64,000 nucleotides of DNA, from contig CACJFE010000006.1 of assembly GCA_902592655.1 (NCBI GenBank), positions 19,686 through 83,685 of the forward strand, written 5' to 3'. The translations under genes and the position numbers were made by a program. Below are positions 52,140 to 64,000 of this stretch, piece after piece (the stretch's first letter is position 1; the number at the start of each line of letters is the position of its first letter). The stretch comes from an uncultured Pelagibacteraceae bacterium. Its GTDB lineage: Bacteria > Pseudomonadota > Alphaproteobacteria > Pelagibacterales > Pelagibacteraceae. Under the pieces are notes generated by a model. It worked only from the letters and a program-made list of their open reading frames with translations, ran no database searches and was not told the origin of the DNA.

Positions 52140-53690
52140 ATGTTGAATAGAGGTTTAGATAAATTGGAGCTATTGAGGATAGTTGAAGCTGTAGCTAACG
52201 AAAAATCTATTGATAAAGAATTAGTAATTGGTTCAATGGAAAGCGCTATACAAAAAGCTGCTTTAACGAAGTTTGGTAATGACAATAATATTGAGGTGAT
52301 AATTGACAGAGAAACAGGAGATATAAGAATACATAAAGTTTTAGAGATAGTCGAAAAAGTAGAGGACTCATCAAGAGAGATAACCTTAGAGGATGCTAAA
52401 AAGTTTTCTGAAGAAAAAAAAGATTTAAAAGTTGGTGAAAAAGTTTTTGAAGAACTCCCCCAAATAGATTTTGGTAGAATTGCAGCTCAGAGTGCAAAAC
52501 AAGTTATAAGCAGTAGAGTTAGAGAGGCAGAAAAAAATAGACAGTACGAGGACTTTATTGACAAACAAAGTCAAATATTAAGTGGAATTATTAAAAGGAT
52601 GGAATATGGTAATGTAATCGTTGACCTTGGAAAAGCTGAAGGAGTTATCAAAAAGGATGAGTTAATACCCAGGGAAATATTAAAAACTGGTGATAGAGTA
52701 AAAGCATATTGTTATGAAGTGAAAAAAGAATTAAAAGGTCATCAAATATTTTTATCTAGAGCACACCCACAATTTCTTGCAAAGCTATTTTTCCAAGAGG
52801 TTCCAGAAATATACGAGGGAACAATTGAAATAAAATCTGTTGCAAGGGACCCTGGTAGCAGAGCCAAAATTTGCGTACACTCTAAAGACTCATCTATTGA
52901 CCCAGTCGGAGCTTGTGTAGGAATGAGAGGAAGTAGAGTGCAAACTATAGTCAATGAACTCCACGGTGAAAAAATCGATATAATAAAGTGGACAGAAGAT
53001 TTACCAACTTTGATCTCAGAATCTTTATCTCCAGCTGAAATTCAAAAAGTTTTAATTGATCAAGAAAACAAAAGAATAGACATTATTTTAACTGAGGAAA
53101 ATTTAAGCAAAGCAATTGGTAGAAGAGGTCAAAACGTGAGATTGGCCTCAAAGTTAACAAATTATGAAATAGATATTTTAACTGACAAAGAAGACTCAGA
53201 GAGAAGGCAAGAGGAATTTAAAGATAGAACAGAAACATTAATAAAAAACTTAGAAGTTGATGAAACATTAGGTCAACTATTAGTTTCTGAAGGATTTACA
53301 TCTATAGATGAAATTTCACAATCAGACCCAGATAAGATATCAAAAATTGATGCGATAGATGAAGAGACCGCTAAAGAGTTAATCAAAAGGTCAAAAGAAA
53401 CATTAATAAAAGAAAAAGAGGCCGTTTCTTTAAAATTAAAAGAACTTGGGGTTGAAGAAAAATTGATAAATTTAAAAGGTATGACCCAAGGTATGCTTGT
53501 AATTTTAGGTCAAAAGAATATAAAAAAATTAAACGACTTTGCGGATTTGTCGTCTGATGAATTAATTGGTGGCTTCGACGAGGTTAAAGGTAAAAAAATA
53601 AGAATTGAAGGGTATCTAGAGGAGTTTTCTTTATCAAGAAAAGAGGCTGATGATTTGATAATGGCAGCAAGAGAGCTAGTTTATAATTAA
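52140..53690 (+). CDS. nusA: Transcription termination/antitermination factor NusA
   Basis: LELLRIVEAVANEKSIDKELVI, S1 and KH domains, IGRRGQNVRLASKLT. Confidence 0.97.
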   Translation: MLNRGLDKLELLRIVEAVANEKSIDKELVIGSMESAIQKAALTKFGNDNNIEVIIDRETGDIRIHKVLEIVEKVEDSSREITLEDAKKFSEEKKDLKVGEKVFEELPQIDFGRIAAQSAKQVISSRVREAEKNRQYEDFIDKQSQILSGIIKRMEYGNVIVDLGKAEGVIKKDELIPREILKTGDRVKAYCYEVKKELKGHQIFLSRAHPQFLAKLFFQEVPEIYEGTIEIKSVARDPGSRAKICVHSKDSSIDPVGACVGMRGSRVQTIVNELHGEKIDIIKWTEDLPTLISESLSPAEIQKVLIDQENKRIDIILTEENLSKAIGRRGQNVRLASKLTNYEIDILTDKEDSERRQEEFKDRTETLIKNLEVDETLGQLLVSEGFTSIDEISQSDPDKISKIDAIDEETAKELIKRSKETLIKEKEAVSLKLKELGVEEKLINLKGMTQGMLVILGQKNIKKLNDFADLSSDELIGGFDEVKGKKIRIEGYLEEFSLSRKEADDLIMAARELVYN

Positions 53691-53694
53691 GTTT

Positions 53695-55878
53695 ATGGAA
53701 AAAAATAAAAAAAAAACTTTGACTATATCTACAAATTTAAAAAAAAAAATAGATACAAGCAAGATCTCATCAGGAACTAAAAAATCATATTTTGTTGAGA
53801 AAAAAAAATTTAGTAAACCTAAAGACATTTCAAATCGATCTAGCGAAAATCAAATTCTTCACACTAAGCAGGACCTCAAAAGGAGAAGTATATCTCGTAA
53901 ATTTGTAGAACAACAAGCTACTAAAGACTTCATTAAAAAAGATAATAAGCCAGCTGGTAAAAGTAAACTTAAACTCAAAGGACCAGTAGATAAAAGAGAT
54001 TTTAAATTAACTGTATCTAGAGCCTTAAATGTAGAGGAAATTGAGATAAAACAAAGAAGTCTTGCTTCAGTAAAAAGAGCGAGATTAAAGGAAAAGAAAG
54101 GCAAACCAGAAGATGTACCAAAAAAAGAATTTAAAAAGGTAATTAGAGAGGTAAAAATTCCAGAGCAAATAACTATACAAGAACTTTCAAATAGAATGGC
54201 AGAAAAGTCTAGTGAAATAATAAAATTTTTATTTAATATGAAGGTTGTAGCTACAATCAATCATAATATTGATAAAGATACTGCTGAGTACATAGTAAAA
54301 GAATTTGGTCACAAACCTATTGTTGAAGATGAACCCTCTAATGAGAAAACGGATATTGAGGAAAAGCTTAGCGGTGAAGTAAAACAAAGACCACCAGTGG
54401 TTACTATTATGGGACATGTAGATCATGGTAAAACTTCTTTGCTTGACGCTTTAAGAAAAACCAATGTTGTTTCAAGTGAATATGGTGGGATTACTCAGCA
54501 TATTGGAGCATATCAAGTTAAAAATAAGGACGATAAGCTAATAACTTTTATTGACACGCCGGGTCATGCTGCGTTTACTGAAATGAGGGCAAGAGGATCT
54601 AAGATCACAGATATTGTTATTTTAGTGGTGGCTGCTGACGATGGAATTAAACCTCAAACTGTAGAAGCTATAAAACACGCCAAGGCAGCTAAAGTTCCAA
54701 TTATTGTGGCAATCAACAAGTGCGACTTACCTGAAAAAAACATAAGTAAAATTAAAAATGAAATGATGCAATACGAATTAATCTCAGAAGATCTTAGTGG
54801 CGATACATTATTTGTTGAGGTTTCAGCTTTGCAAAAGACTAACTTAGAAAAATTAAAAGAAGCAATTTTACTTCAATCTGAAATTCTTGATTTAAAAGCA
54901 TCATACTCTGATAGCGCAAGAGGAGTTGTTATTGAATCAAAGATCGATAAAGGCAAAGGGCCTGTATCGACTGTTTTAATTAACAATGGAGCCTTAAGAA
55001 AAGGGGACTTTTTTGTTTGTGGAGATACATGGGGAAAGATTAGAGCAATGATTAATCATGAGGGAACGCCTGTAAGCGAGGCCTTACCATCAATGCCGGT
55101 AGAAATATTGGGAATGAATAATTCTGCTTACGCAGGTGCAAAATTTATAGTAACAAAAAATGAAGACGAGGCGAAACAAAGGATAGAATTCAAAAAAAAC
55201 AACTCTGATAGTAATTTAATATTAAAAAAAGATAAAACTACTTTATTTGATAAGGTAAAAAACAAGGATGAATTAAATATAATTGTAAAGTCCGATGTTC
55301 AAGGTTCAAGTGAAGCTTTAAAAATGGCTATAGAAAAAATTCATCATAATGAAGTTGAGGCTAAAATTATTTTATCTGATATTGGAATGATAAATGAAAC
55401 AGACGTTTCTCTTGCTAAAGCTTCTAATGCAATACTGATAGGATTTAATGTTAAACCCAATAGGGAGGCAAAGAAGTTAGCAGAGGAACAAAAAATTGAA
55501 ATAAAATATTTTAATATCATCTATGAAGCACTATCATATGTTGAAAAATCTTTATCAGGATTACTTGAGCCAGATATAAAAGAAACAGTGTTAGGCAGTG
55601 CAGAAATCCAAAAAATTTTTAAAGTTTCTAGCGCTGGTAAAATTGCCGGTTCAAAAGTTATAAGTGGCGAAATAAAAAGTAAGTCTAAAGCAAGAATTAT
55701 TAGAGACGGTGTCGTAGTTTATAATGGGGAAATTTTATCAATTTTTAGGGAAAAAAATCAAGTAAAGGAAGTTGGAACAGGTTTAGAATGCGGTATCAGT
55801 ATTAAAGATTTTATTGATTTTAAGGAAAAAGATGTAATCGAGTCATATCTTTCTGAGGAAATCGGAAGGACTATTTAA
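53695..55878 (+). CDS. infB: Translation initiation factor IF-2
   Basis: RPPVVTIMGHVDHGKTSLLDALR, DTPGHAAFTEMRARG. Confidence 0.98.
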   Translation: MEKNKKKTLTISTNLKKKIDTSKISSGTKKSYFVEKKKFSKPKDISNRSSENQILHTKQDLKRRSISRKFVEQQATKDFIKKDNKPAGKSKLKLKGPVDKRDFKLTVSRALNVEEIEIKQRSLASVKRARLKEKKGKPEDVPKKEFKKVIREVKIPEQITIQELSNRMAEKSSEIIKFLFNMKVVATINHNIDKDTAEYIVKEFGHKPIVEDEPSNEKTDIEEKLSGEVKQRPPVVTIMGHVDHGKTSLLDALRKTNVVSSEYGGITQHIGAYQVKNKDDKLITFIDTPGHAAFTEMRARGSKITDIVILVVAADDGIKPQTVEAIKHAKAAKVPIIVAINKCDLPEKNISKIKNEMMQYELISEDLSGDTLFVEVSALQKTNLEKLKEAILLQSEILDLKASYSDSARGVVIESKIDKGKGPVSTVLINNGALRKGDFFVCGDTWGKIRAMINHEGTPVSEALPSMPVEILGMNNSAYAGAKFIVTKNEDEAKQRIEFKKNNSDSNLILKKDKTTLFDKVKNKDELNIIVKSDVQGSSEALKMAIEKIHHNEVEAKIILSDIGMINETDVSLAKASNAILIGFNVKPNREAKKLAEEQKIEIKYFNIIYEALSYVEKSLSGLLEPDIKETVLGSAEIQKIFKVSSAGKIAGSKVISGEIKSKSKARIIRDGVVVYNGEILSIFREKNQVKEVGTGLECGISIKDFIDFKEKDVIESYLSEEIGRTI

Positions 55879-56271
55879 ATGAAAAGCCAATCAGATCATA
55901 AGGCATTCAGTCAAAGGCAACTAAGAGTGGGAGAGTTAGTTAAACAAAATATAGGCGAATTATTTATAAGAAATGAGGCAAAAATACCTTCTTTAAATTC
56001 TAAATTAATTACAGTTACTGAGGTAAGAATGACCCCTGATCTAAAAACAGCTAGAGTTTACGTTATTCCTCTAGGAGGTATTGATACTAAAGAAATAGTA
56101 AAAATCTTGACTGAATACTCGCATCTTGTTAGAAAAGCCCTATCAAAAAGACTAGATGTTAAGTTTCTTCCTAAACTCACATTTGTAGAAGATAACTCTT
56201 TTGATTATGCAGAAAAGATAGAAAGATTAATTAGAAAAAACAATGATAAAGAAAAAAAAAGATACAATTAA
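55879..56271 (+). CDS. rbfA: Ribosome-binding factor A
   Basis: RQLRVGELVKQNIGE, VRMTPDLKTARVYV. Confidence 0.95.
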   Translation: MKSQSDHKAFSQRQLRVGELVKQNIGELFIRNEAKIPSLNSKLITVTEVRMTPDLKTARVYVIPLGGIDTKEIVKILTEYSHLVRKALSKRLDVKFLPKLTFVEDNSFDYAEKIERLIRKNNDKEKKRYN

Positions 56272-56503
56272 CTCTTTAGCTTTACATAAAAAAGATGTTG
56301 GATCTACAGAAATACAAATTGGCTTACTTACTGATAAAATAACGAAGTTATCAGACCACTTTAAAAAATTCAAAAAAGATAAGCATTCTACTTTGGGATT
56401 AGCGAAATCTGTTAATAAAAGAAAGAAACTTCTAGCTTACTTAAAAAGAAAAAATTCTGAGTCATACCAAAAAGTAATTAAACAACTAAATTTAAGAAAA
56501 TAA
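56243..56503 (+). CDS. rpsO: Ribosomal protein uS15
   Basis: [32 protein letters not shown]. Confidence 0.96.
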   Translation: MIKKKKDTINSLALHKKDVGSTEIQIGLLTDKITKLSDHFKKFKKDKHSTLGLAKSVNKRKKLLAYLKRKNSESYQKVIKQLNLRK

Positions 56504-58575
56504 TGTTTAAAATTCATAGAGAAGAAATTGAAGTTAATGGTAAAAAATTAACTTTGGAAACAGGGAAAGTTGCTCGTCAAGCGGATGGAGCAATTATTGC
56601 TACGCAAGGAGAAACAGTAGTAATAGCAACAGCAGTAGGTGCTAAAAAGGTAGCTGAAGGTCAGGATTATTTTCCCTTATCAGTAAATTATCAAGAAAAG
56701 TATTATGCTGCAGGTAAAATACCAGGAGGATATTTTAAAAGAGAGGCAAGGCCAACAGAAGCTGAAACATTAATTTCTAGATTAATAGATAGACCTATAA
56801 GACCATTATTTCCATCTAGTTTTATGAACGAAGTTCAAGTGCTTCCGACAGTTTTGTCTTATGATAGTGAAAATCAACCGGACATTTTATCTATCATTGC
56901 ATCCTCTGCAGCACTAGCTATATCAGGACTGCCATTTTTAGGGCCAATAGCTGCCAGTAGGGTTGGATATAAAGATGGAAAGTATTTATTAAATCCTTCA
57001 GTGGAGGAATTAAAAGACTCTGAGTTAGACTTAGTTGTTGCTGGAACGAAAGATGCAGTTTTAATGGTAGAGTCAGAAACATCAGGATTATCTGAAAAAG
57101 TCATGTTAGATGCGGTTAAATTTGGCCACGAAAAATTTGTACCAATAATAGATGCAATTGAAAAATTAGCTAAAAAAGCTGGAAAGCCAAGATGGGAAGT
57201 TGAAGAAATTGATCATTCTAGTGTTAAAAAGAAAATTGCTGAAAAATTTGAAAAAGGATTGAGAAGCGCATTTAAAGAAATTGATAAGAAAAAAAGATCT
57301 ACTGCTATTTCTGAAATAGAAACTCAATGTAAAGAACTTTTTGCAGAAGATGAAACTGTGTCAGAAAGTCAAGTAATGAGCCAATTAAAATCATTAGAAA
57401 AAGATATCGTGAGAACTGCAATTTTAAAAGAAAAGAAAAGAATTGATGGAAGAGGTTTAGCAGATGTAAGACAGATTAAATGTGAAGTAGGTGTTTTACC
57501 GAGAACGCATGGCTCTGCCCTTTTTACCAGAGGAGAGACACAAGCTCTAGTAGTAACAACACTTGGAATGACAGATGATGAGCAAAGATTAGAAAGTCTT
57601 GAAGGGATGCAAAGATCAAATTTTATGTTGCATTATAATTTTCCTCCATTTTCAGTTGGAGAATGCGGGAGAATAGGTACTGGTAGACGGGAAATAGGAC
57701 ATGGAAAACTTGCTTGGAGAGCAATTAACTCATCTTTACCAAAAAAAGAAAATTTTCCATATACATTAAGAGTAGTTTCAGAAATAACAGAGTCTAATGG
57801 ATCCTCATCAATGGCAACAGTTTGTGGAACTTCGTTATCATTAATGGATGCAGGAGTTCCCATAAAAGAGCCAGTAGCTGGAATTGCTATGGGACTAATT
57901 AAAGAAGGTGAGGATTTTTCAGTGTTATCAGACATCTTAGGAGATGAAGACCATTTAGGAGACATGGACTTTAAAGTTGCTGGAACAAAAAATGGCATAA
58001 CTTCACTTCAAATGGATATTAAAATTACAGGTATTACTTTTGAAATTATGGAAAAAGCTTTAGATCAAGCTAGGGCAGGGAGAGAACATATCTTAGGAGA
58101 AATGAACAAAGCAATAAAAACTTCAAGAAAAGAGTTTTCAAAACACACACCGAAAATGGAAACAATTAAAGTCGATAAGAAAGATATAGCTACAGTAATT
58201 GGCAAAGGTGGAGCAACAATTAGAGAAATTGTTGAGACATCAGGAGCTAAAGTCGATGTTAAAGATACTGGAGAAGTAACAGTTGCAGCCCCAGATGAAG
58301 CTTCAAGAAACAAAGCTATAGATTTTATTAAAAATTTAATTGCTAAACCAGAAATGGGTAAAATTTATAAAGGTAAAGTCGTAAAAATTATGGAATTTGG
58401 AGCTTTTGTAAACTTTTTAGGAAAGCAAGATGGTCTTGTTCATATATCTGAGCTAGCAGAAAAACGAGTGGCAAAAGTTGGTGATGTTGTGAAAGAAGGC
58501 GATGAAGTTTCAGTTAAAGTTGTTGGTTTCGATAGAGGAAAAGTAAAACTATCTATGAAACAAGCTTCGGCTTAA
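56503..58575 (+). CDS. pnp: Polyribonucleotide nucleotidyltransferase
   Basis: [27 protein letters not shown] and S1 domains. Confidence 0.98.
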   Translation: MFKIHREEIEVNGKKLTLETGKVARQADGAIIATQGETVVIATAVGAKKVAEGQDYFPLSVNYQEKYYAAGKIPGGYFKREARPTEAETLISRLIDRPIRPLFPSSFMNEVQVLPTVLSYDSENQPDILSIIASSAALAISGLPFLGPIAASRVGYKDGKYLLNPSVEELKDSELDLVVAGTKDAVLMVESETSGLSEKVMLDAVKFGHEKFVPIIDAIEKLAKKAGKPRWEVEEIDHSSVKKKIAEKFEKGLRSAFKEIDKKKRSTAISEIETQCKELFAEDETVSESQVMSQLKSLEKDIVRTAILKEKKRIDGRGLADVRQIKCEVGVLPRTHGSALFTRGETQALVVTTLGMTDDEQRLESLEGMQRSNFMLHYNFPPFSVGECGRIGTGRREIGHGKLAWRAINSSLPKKENFPYTLRVVSEITESNGSSSMATVCGTSLSLMDAGVPIKEPVAGIAMGLIKEGEDFSVLSDILGDEDHLGDMDFKVAGTKNGITSLQMDIKITGITFEIMEKALDQARAGREHILGEMNKAIKTSRKEFSKHTPKMETIKVDKKDIATVIGKGGATIREIVETSGAKVDVKDTGEVTVAAPDEASRNKAIDFIKNLIAKPEMGKIYKGKVVKIMEFGAFVNFLGKQDGLVHISELAEKRVAKVGDVVKEGDEVSVKVVGFDRGKVKLSMKQASA

Positions 58576-59357
58576 GTCATATTTTTAGGATCTGGCATTC
58601 CCACTTTGTTATAACCTGCATCTACATAATGAATCTCACCAGTCACGCCCGCAGCTAAATTACTGAGTAAGTATAGAGCAGAATTACCGACATCATGAAT
58701 ATCCACGTTTCTTTTTAAAAATGAGTGGTCTTCATTCCATTTATATAAAAATTTTGCATCTCCTATTGCTGAAGCAGCTAGAGTTTTTATTGGTCCTGCA
58801 CTAATAGCATTTACTCTTATTTTTTTCATCCCTAAATCTCTAGCTAAATATTTTACGCTTGCCTCCAAAGCAGATTTACAAACTCCCATTATGTTATAGT
58901 TGGGTATTGCTTTAGTAGACTCATATGTAAGAGTTAACAAACTACCTCCCTCATTCATTATTTTTGAGGCCTCCTTTGAAACCTCTGTAAATGAAAAACA
59001 TGATATAAGCATACTTCTTAGAAAATTTTCTCTTGTGGTATTCAAATATTCTCCAGACAATTCTGATTTATCCGAAAAAGCAACCGCATGGACAACGAAG
59101 TCAATTTTTCCCCATTTTGACTTAACATCGTTAAAAAGTTTTATTATCTCTTCTTTTTTTTCAACATCACAGCTAAAAGTAGTATTCGAATTTAGTTTTT
59201 CGGCTAATGGAATTACTCTTTTTTTTAAAGCATCACCTAAGTATGTAAAAGCTAACTCAGCACCTGCTTCTGCTAGTTTTTGAGATATACCCCAAGCAAT
59301 TGAGCGATCGTTTGCAACACCCATAATTAGACCCTTTTTACCTTTCATTAAACTCAT
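58572..59357 (-). CDS. fabI: Enoyl-ACP reductase
   Basis: [35 protein letters not shown]. Confidence 0.96.
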   Translation of the reverse strand: MSLMKGKKGLIMGVANDRSIAWGISQKLAEAGAELAFTYLGDALKKRVIPLAEKLNSNTTFSCDVEKKEEIIKLFNDVKSKWGKIDFVVHAVAFSDKSELSGEYLNTTRENFLRSMLISCFSFTEVSKEASKIMNEGGSLLTLTYESTKAIPNYNIMGVCKSALEASVKYLARDLGMKKIRVNAISAGPIKTLAASAIGDAKFLYKWNEDHSFLKRNVDIHDVGNSALYLLSNLAAGVTGEIHYVDAGYNKVGMPDPKNMT

Positions 59358-60571
59358 TATTTTACCTTTTCAAAAACTAAAGTAGCATTGGTTCCCCCAA
59401 AACCAAAACTATTAGACATTACAGAATTTAAATTAATATTTTTTTCAACTTTTGTGACAATAGGATATTTTTTTGCTTCATCATCCATATCATTAATATT
59501 TGCTGATGCAGCTATAAAATTATTTTTCATCATAATTAAACTGTAAACAGCCTCATGTACTGAAGTAGCTCCTAAAGAATGTCCCGCTAGAGATTTAGTG
59601 GAGCTAATTTTAGGTTTATAGTTACTAAACACTTCACCTACGGCTTTTAATTCAGTTATATCTCCAACAGGTGTTGATGTTCCATGAGTATTTATATAGT
59701 CAATTTTATTTTTTGCAGTGCTTAATGCCATTTTCATGCACCTTACTGCCCCTTCTCCAGAAGGAGCTACCATATCGTACCCATCTGAAGTAGCACCATA
59801 TCCAGTTAGTTCCGCATATATTTTTGCACCTCTTGATTTTGCGTGCTCAAATTCCTCTAAAACTAAAACTCCACCACCGCCTGAAATTACAAAACCATCA
59901 CGAGTTTTGTCATAAGGTCTTGAGGCTTTTTCTGGTGTGTCATTATATTTTGAGGAAAGAGCTGTCATTGCATCAAACATAGCTGTCATAGCAAAATGAA
60001 CTTCGTCACTACCACCAGCAAAAATGATTTTCTGTTTACCCAATTGAATTAACTCCATTGCATTCCCAATACAATGTCCACTAGTTGCGCATGCTGAACT
60101 TATAGTATAATTAACTCCTTTAATTTTAAAAGGTACTGCAAGAGTCGCTGAAGCGGTGCTAGACATTGTTCGTGGAACTACAAAAGGTCCCATTCGTTTA
60201 GGACTTTTCTCTCTAGTTTTGTCTGCAGCTAAAATTACATTTTCAATTGAAGGCCCTCCTGACCCCATAATCATTCCAGTAGATGTATTGCTTACATCTT
60301 TTTCTTCAAGCCCAGAGTCTTTTACAGCCTCTTTCATCGAAACATAATTATAAGCAGACCCTGGCCCCATAAATCTTATAAATTTTCTGTCCACATGGTC
60401 CTCTAGCTTGATATTTGGTTTTCCATGAACATGGCTTTTTAAATTATATTCTTTATATTCTTCAGAAAAAGTAATCCCTGATTTTGCATTAAGTAATGAC
60501 TTATAAACCTCATCTTGATTATTCCCTAAACAAGAAACTACTCCTATCCCAGTAACAACAATTCTTTTCAT
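59357..60571 (-). CDS. fabB: Beta-ketoacyl-ACP synthase I
   Basis: [37 protein letters not shown]. Confidence 0.96.
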   Translation of the reverse strand: MKRIVVTGIGVVSCLGNNQDEVYKSLLNAKSGITFSEEYKEYNLKSHVHGKPNIKLEDHVDRKFIRFMGPGSAYNYVSMKEAVKDSGLEEKDVSNTSTGMIMGSGGPSIENVILAADKTREKSPKRMGPFVVPRTMSSTASATLAVPFKIKGVNYTISSACATSGHCIGNAMELIQLGKQKIIFAGGSDEVHFAMTAMFDAMTALSSKYNDTPEKASRPYDKTRDGFVISGGGGVLVLEEFEHAKSRGAKIYAELTGYGATSDGYDMVAPSGEGAVRCMKMALSTAKNKIDYINTHGTSTPVGDITELKAVGEVFSNYKPKISSTKSLAGHSLGATSVHEAVYSLIMMKNNFIAASANINDMDDEAKKYPIVTKVEKNINLNSVMSNSFGFGGTNATLVFEKVK

Positions 60572-61071
60572 TGTTTGAATAATCCCACCTTTAAATTTTC
60601 TGCAGTGTAAATTATTTTACCATCCGCACTTAAAATGCCATTAGCTAATCCAACAGCAGTTCCTTCTTTTTTTAAAATTCTTTTCATATTTATTTCGTAA
60701 GTTGCCATTTTAACATTTTTTAATACTTCACCTGTGAATTTTACAGAATTTACTCCTAAAGCTCTACCCTTTCCTGGTTCACCTATCCAGCCTAAATAAA
60801 ATCCAACCAATTGCCACATAGCGTCTAAACCAAGGCAACCTGGCATAACTGGGTCTTTTTTAAAATGACAGTCAAAAAACCATAGGTTGTCTTTAATATC
60901 AAGCTCAGCTTTAATAAAACCTTTTTTAAATTCACCTGTATCTTTTTTTATTTCTGTAATTCTATCAAACATTAGCATCGGAGGTAATGGAAGCTTGGCA
61001 TTCCCTTCACCAAATAATTTTCCCTCTCCACACGAAATTAATTCATCATAATTGTAACTGTTTTTTTGCAT
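60568..61071 (-). CDS. fabA: 3-hydroxydecanoyl-ACP dehydratase/isomerase
   Basis: [24 protein letters not shown]. Confidence 0.96.
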   Translation of the reverse strand: MQKNSYNYDELISCGEGKLFGEGNAKLPLPPMLMFDRITEIKKDTGEFKKGFIKAELDIKDNLWFFDCHFKKDPVMPGCLGLDAMWQLVGFYLGWIGEPGKGRALGVNSVKFTGEVLKNVKMATYEINMKRILKKEGTAVGLANGILSADGKIIYTAENLKVGLFKQ

Positions 61072-61121
61072 GATTTAGATCTGTTTTACTTGATTTAGTA
61101 AAAGTTTCATATATATTTGTA

Positions 61122-61138
61122 TTTAGAATCATTATAAA
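61122..61138. promoter_or_regulatory. Candidate Irr/ICE-like operator upstream of irr (irr-fabA divergent region)
   Basis: TTTAGAATCATTATAAA imperfect 8-1-8 dyad; near-identical copy upstream of katG. Confidence 0.6.
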
Positions 61139-61163
61139 GTAGACTAAAAAAACTTAATAAAAC

Positions 61164-61571
61164 GTGAAAAAAATAGACATTTTAAAAAAATTAAGATCAT
61201 CTAGGTTAAGGCCGACTAAACAGCGAGTTGAAATAGCTAAATTTTTATTCGAAAGAGAAAAAACGTTTCATTTTACAGTTGAAAGTTTAAACAAACTTTT
61301 AATAAAAAAATTAGCTTCTAAAATTGCACTAGCTACAATTTACAATACAGTTCATGCATTTAAAACAGCCGGGCATTTAAGCGAAGTTGAAGTGAGAGGA
61401 AATAAAACTTATTTCGATACCAATGTTTCAAACCATCATCATTTTTATGATAGTGAAAATGCAGAATTAATAGACATTGATGCAAATGATATAGTCATTC
61501 AAAAAATTCCAAAAGCACCAAATGGTAAAAAAATTAAGAATGTTGAGGTATTTATAAATTTGAAAAATTGA
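61164..61571 (+). CDS. irr: Irr-type Fur-family iron response regulator
   Basis: LRPTKQRVEIAKFLF, TIYNTVHAFKTAGHLSEV, NHHHFYDSE; GTG start; divergent from fabAB-fabI as in many alphaproteobacteria. Confidence 0.88.
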   Translation: MKKIDILKKLRSSRLRPTKQRVEIAKFLFEREKTFHFTVESLNKLLIKKLASKIALATIYNTVHAFKTAGHLSEVEVRGNKTYFDTNVSNHHHFYDSENAELIDIDANDIVIQKIPKAPNGKKIKNVEVFINLKN

Positions 61572-61593
61572 CAGTTTGTCGCTTGTTTTTCAC

Positions 61594-63790
<2,197 letters not shown>

Positions 63791-63791
63791 T

Positions 63792-64000
63792 ATGGAAATT
63801 GTTAAAACGCCAAATTTAGAAACATTAAATCGAAATATAAAAGATGATTTTTATATTGTTCCAAATTTAAAATTCGATATTGATAAATTAAGAGCTGATT
63901 TAAATACTGTATTGAAAAAGAAGAAGTTTAGTACATTAGGTATTAAAAACTTTGGAGCTATCTCTTTAAACCAAGTACCAGGTGATAAAAGTTCTACAGA
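63792..64000 (+). CDS. Hypothetical protein, 3' truncated by window
   Basis: Open frame MEIVKTPNLETLNRNIKDDFYIVPNLKFDIDKLRADLNTVLKKKKFSTLGIKNFGAISLNQVPGDKSST to window end; immediately follows katG. Confidence 0.6.
   Translation, partial: MEIVKTPNLETLNRNIKDDFYIVPNLKFDIDKLRADLNTVLKKKKFSTLGIKNFGAISLNQVPGDKSST

Noticed and set aside
53859-54260. 133-aa minus-strand ORF
   Set aside because: Antisense to the infB N-terminal region; explained by lysine-rich codons read on the opposite strand.
57633-57998. 121-aa minus-strand ORF
   Set aside because: Antisense to pnp; no independent evidence.
58900-59283. 127-aa plus-strand ORF
   Set aside because: Antisense to fabI; no motif.

Overview
This 64 kb AT-rich window reads as a streamlined alphaproteobacterial chromosome, most likely Pelagibacterales/SAR11-like judging by gene content, protein style and gene order. 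It is almost entirely coding, in short-spaced or overlapping operons. Recognisable blocks: ppsR-maf-aroE-coaE-dnaQ; secB/fxsA/timA/smr; hslUV; hisBHAFE; mnmE-mnmG-rsmG-parA-parB; holA-lptE-leuS; a porin; grpE-dnaK-dnaJ; maeB; murJ-trpS-nifU; tsaB-fur-miaB-phoH-ybeY-lnt-metK; nusA-infB-rbfA-rpsO-pnp; fabA-fabB-fabI divergent from irr-katG. I saw no rRNA, tRNA, CRISPR array, transposase, integrase or prophage genes. The most interesting signals are not in the ORF track: (1) a 35-aa ORF (28193-28300) resembling the ribosome-rescue factor ArfA, start-stop coupled to a degenerate response regulator; (2) two parS-like palindromes inside rsmG next to parAB; (3) a near-identical 17-bp dyad upstream of both irr and katG, resembling an Irr/ICE operator; (4) a perfect-palindrome terminator abutting the nusA Shine-Dalgarno, a possible attenuator; (5) heat-shock-like promoters at dnaK and hslV; (6) terminators whose stems lie inside the 3' coding ends of convergent genes; (7) unusual gene compaction, with rimP, trmB, ylxR, truB and rimI absent from their usual neighbourhoods and a half-length TsaB. 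All family calls are from reading motifs by eye; no database search was run.
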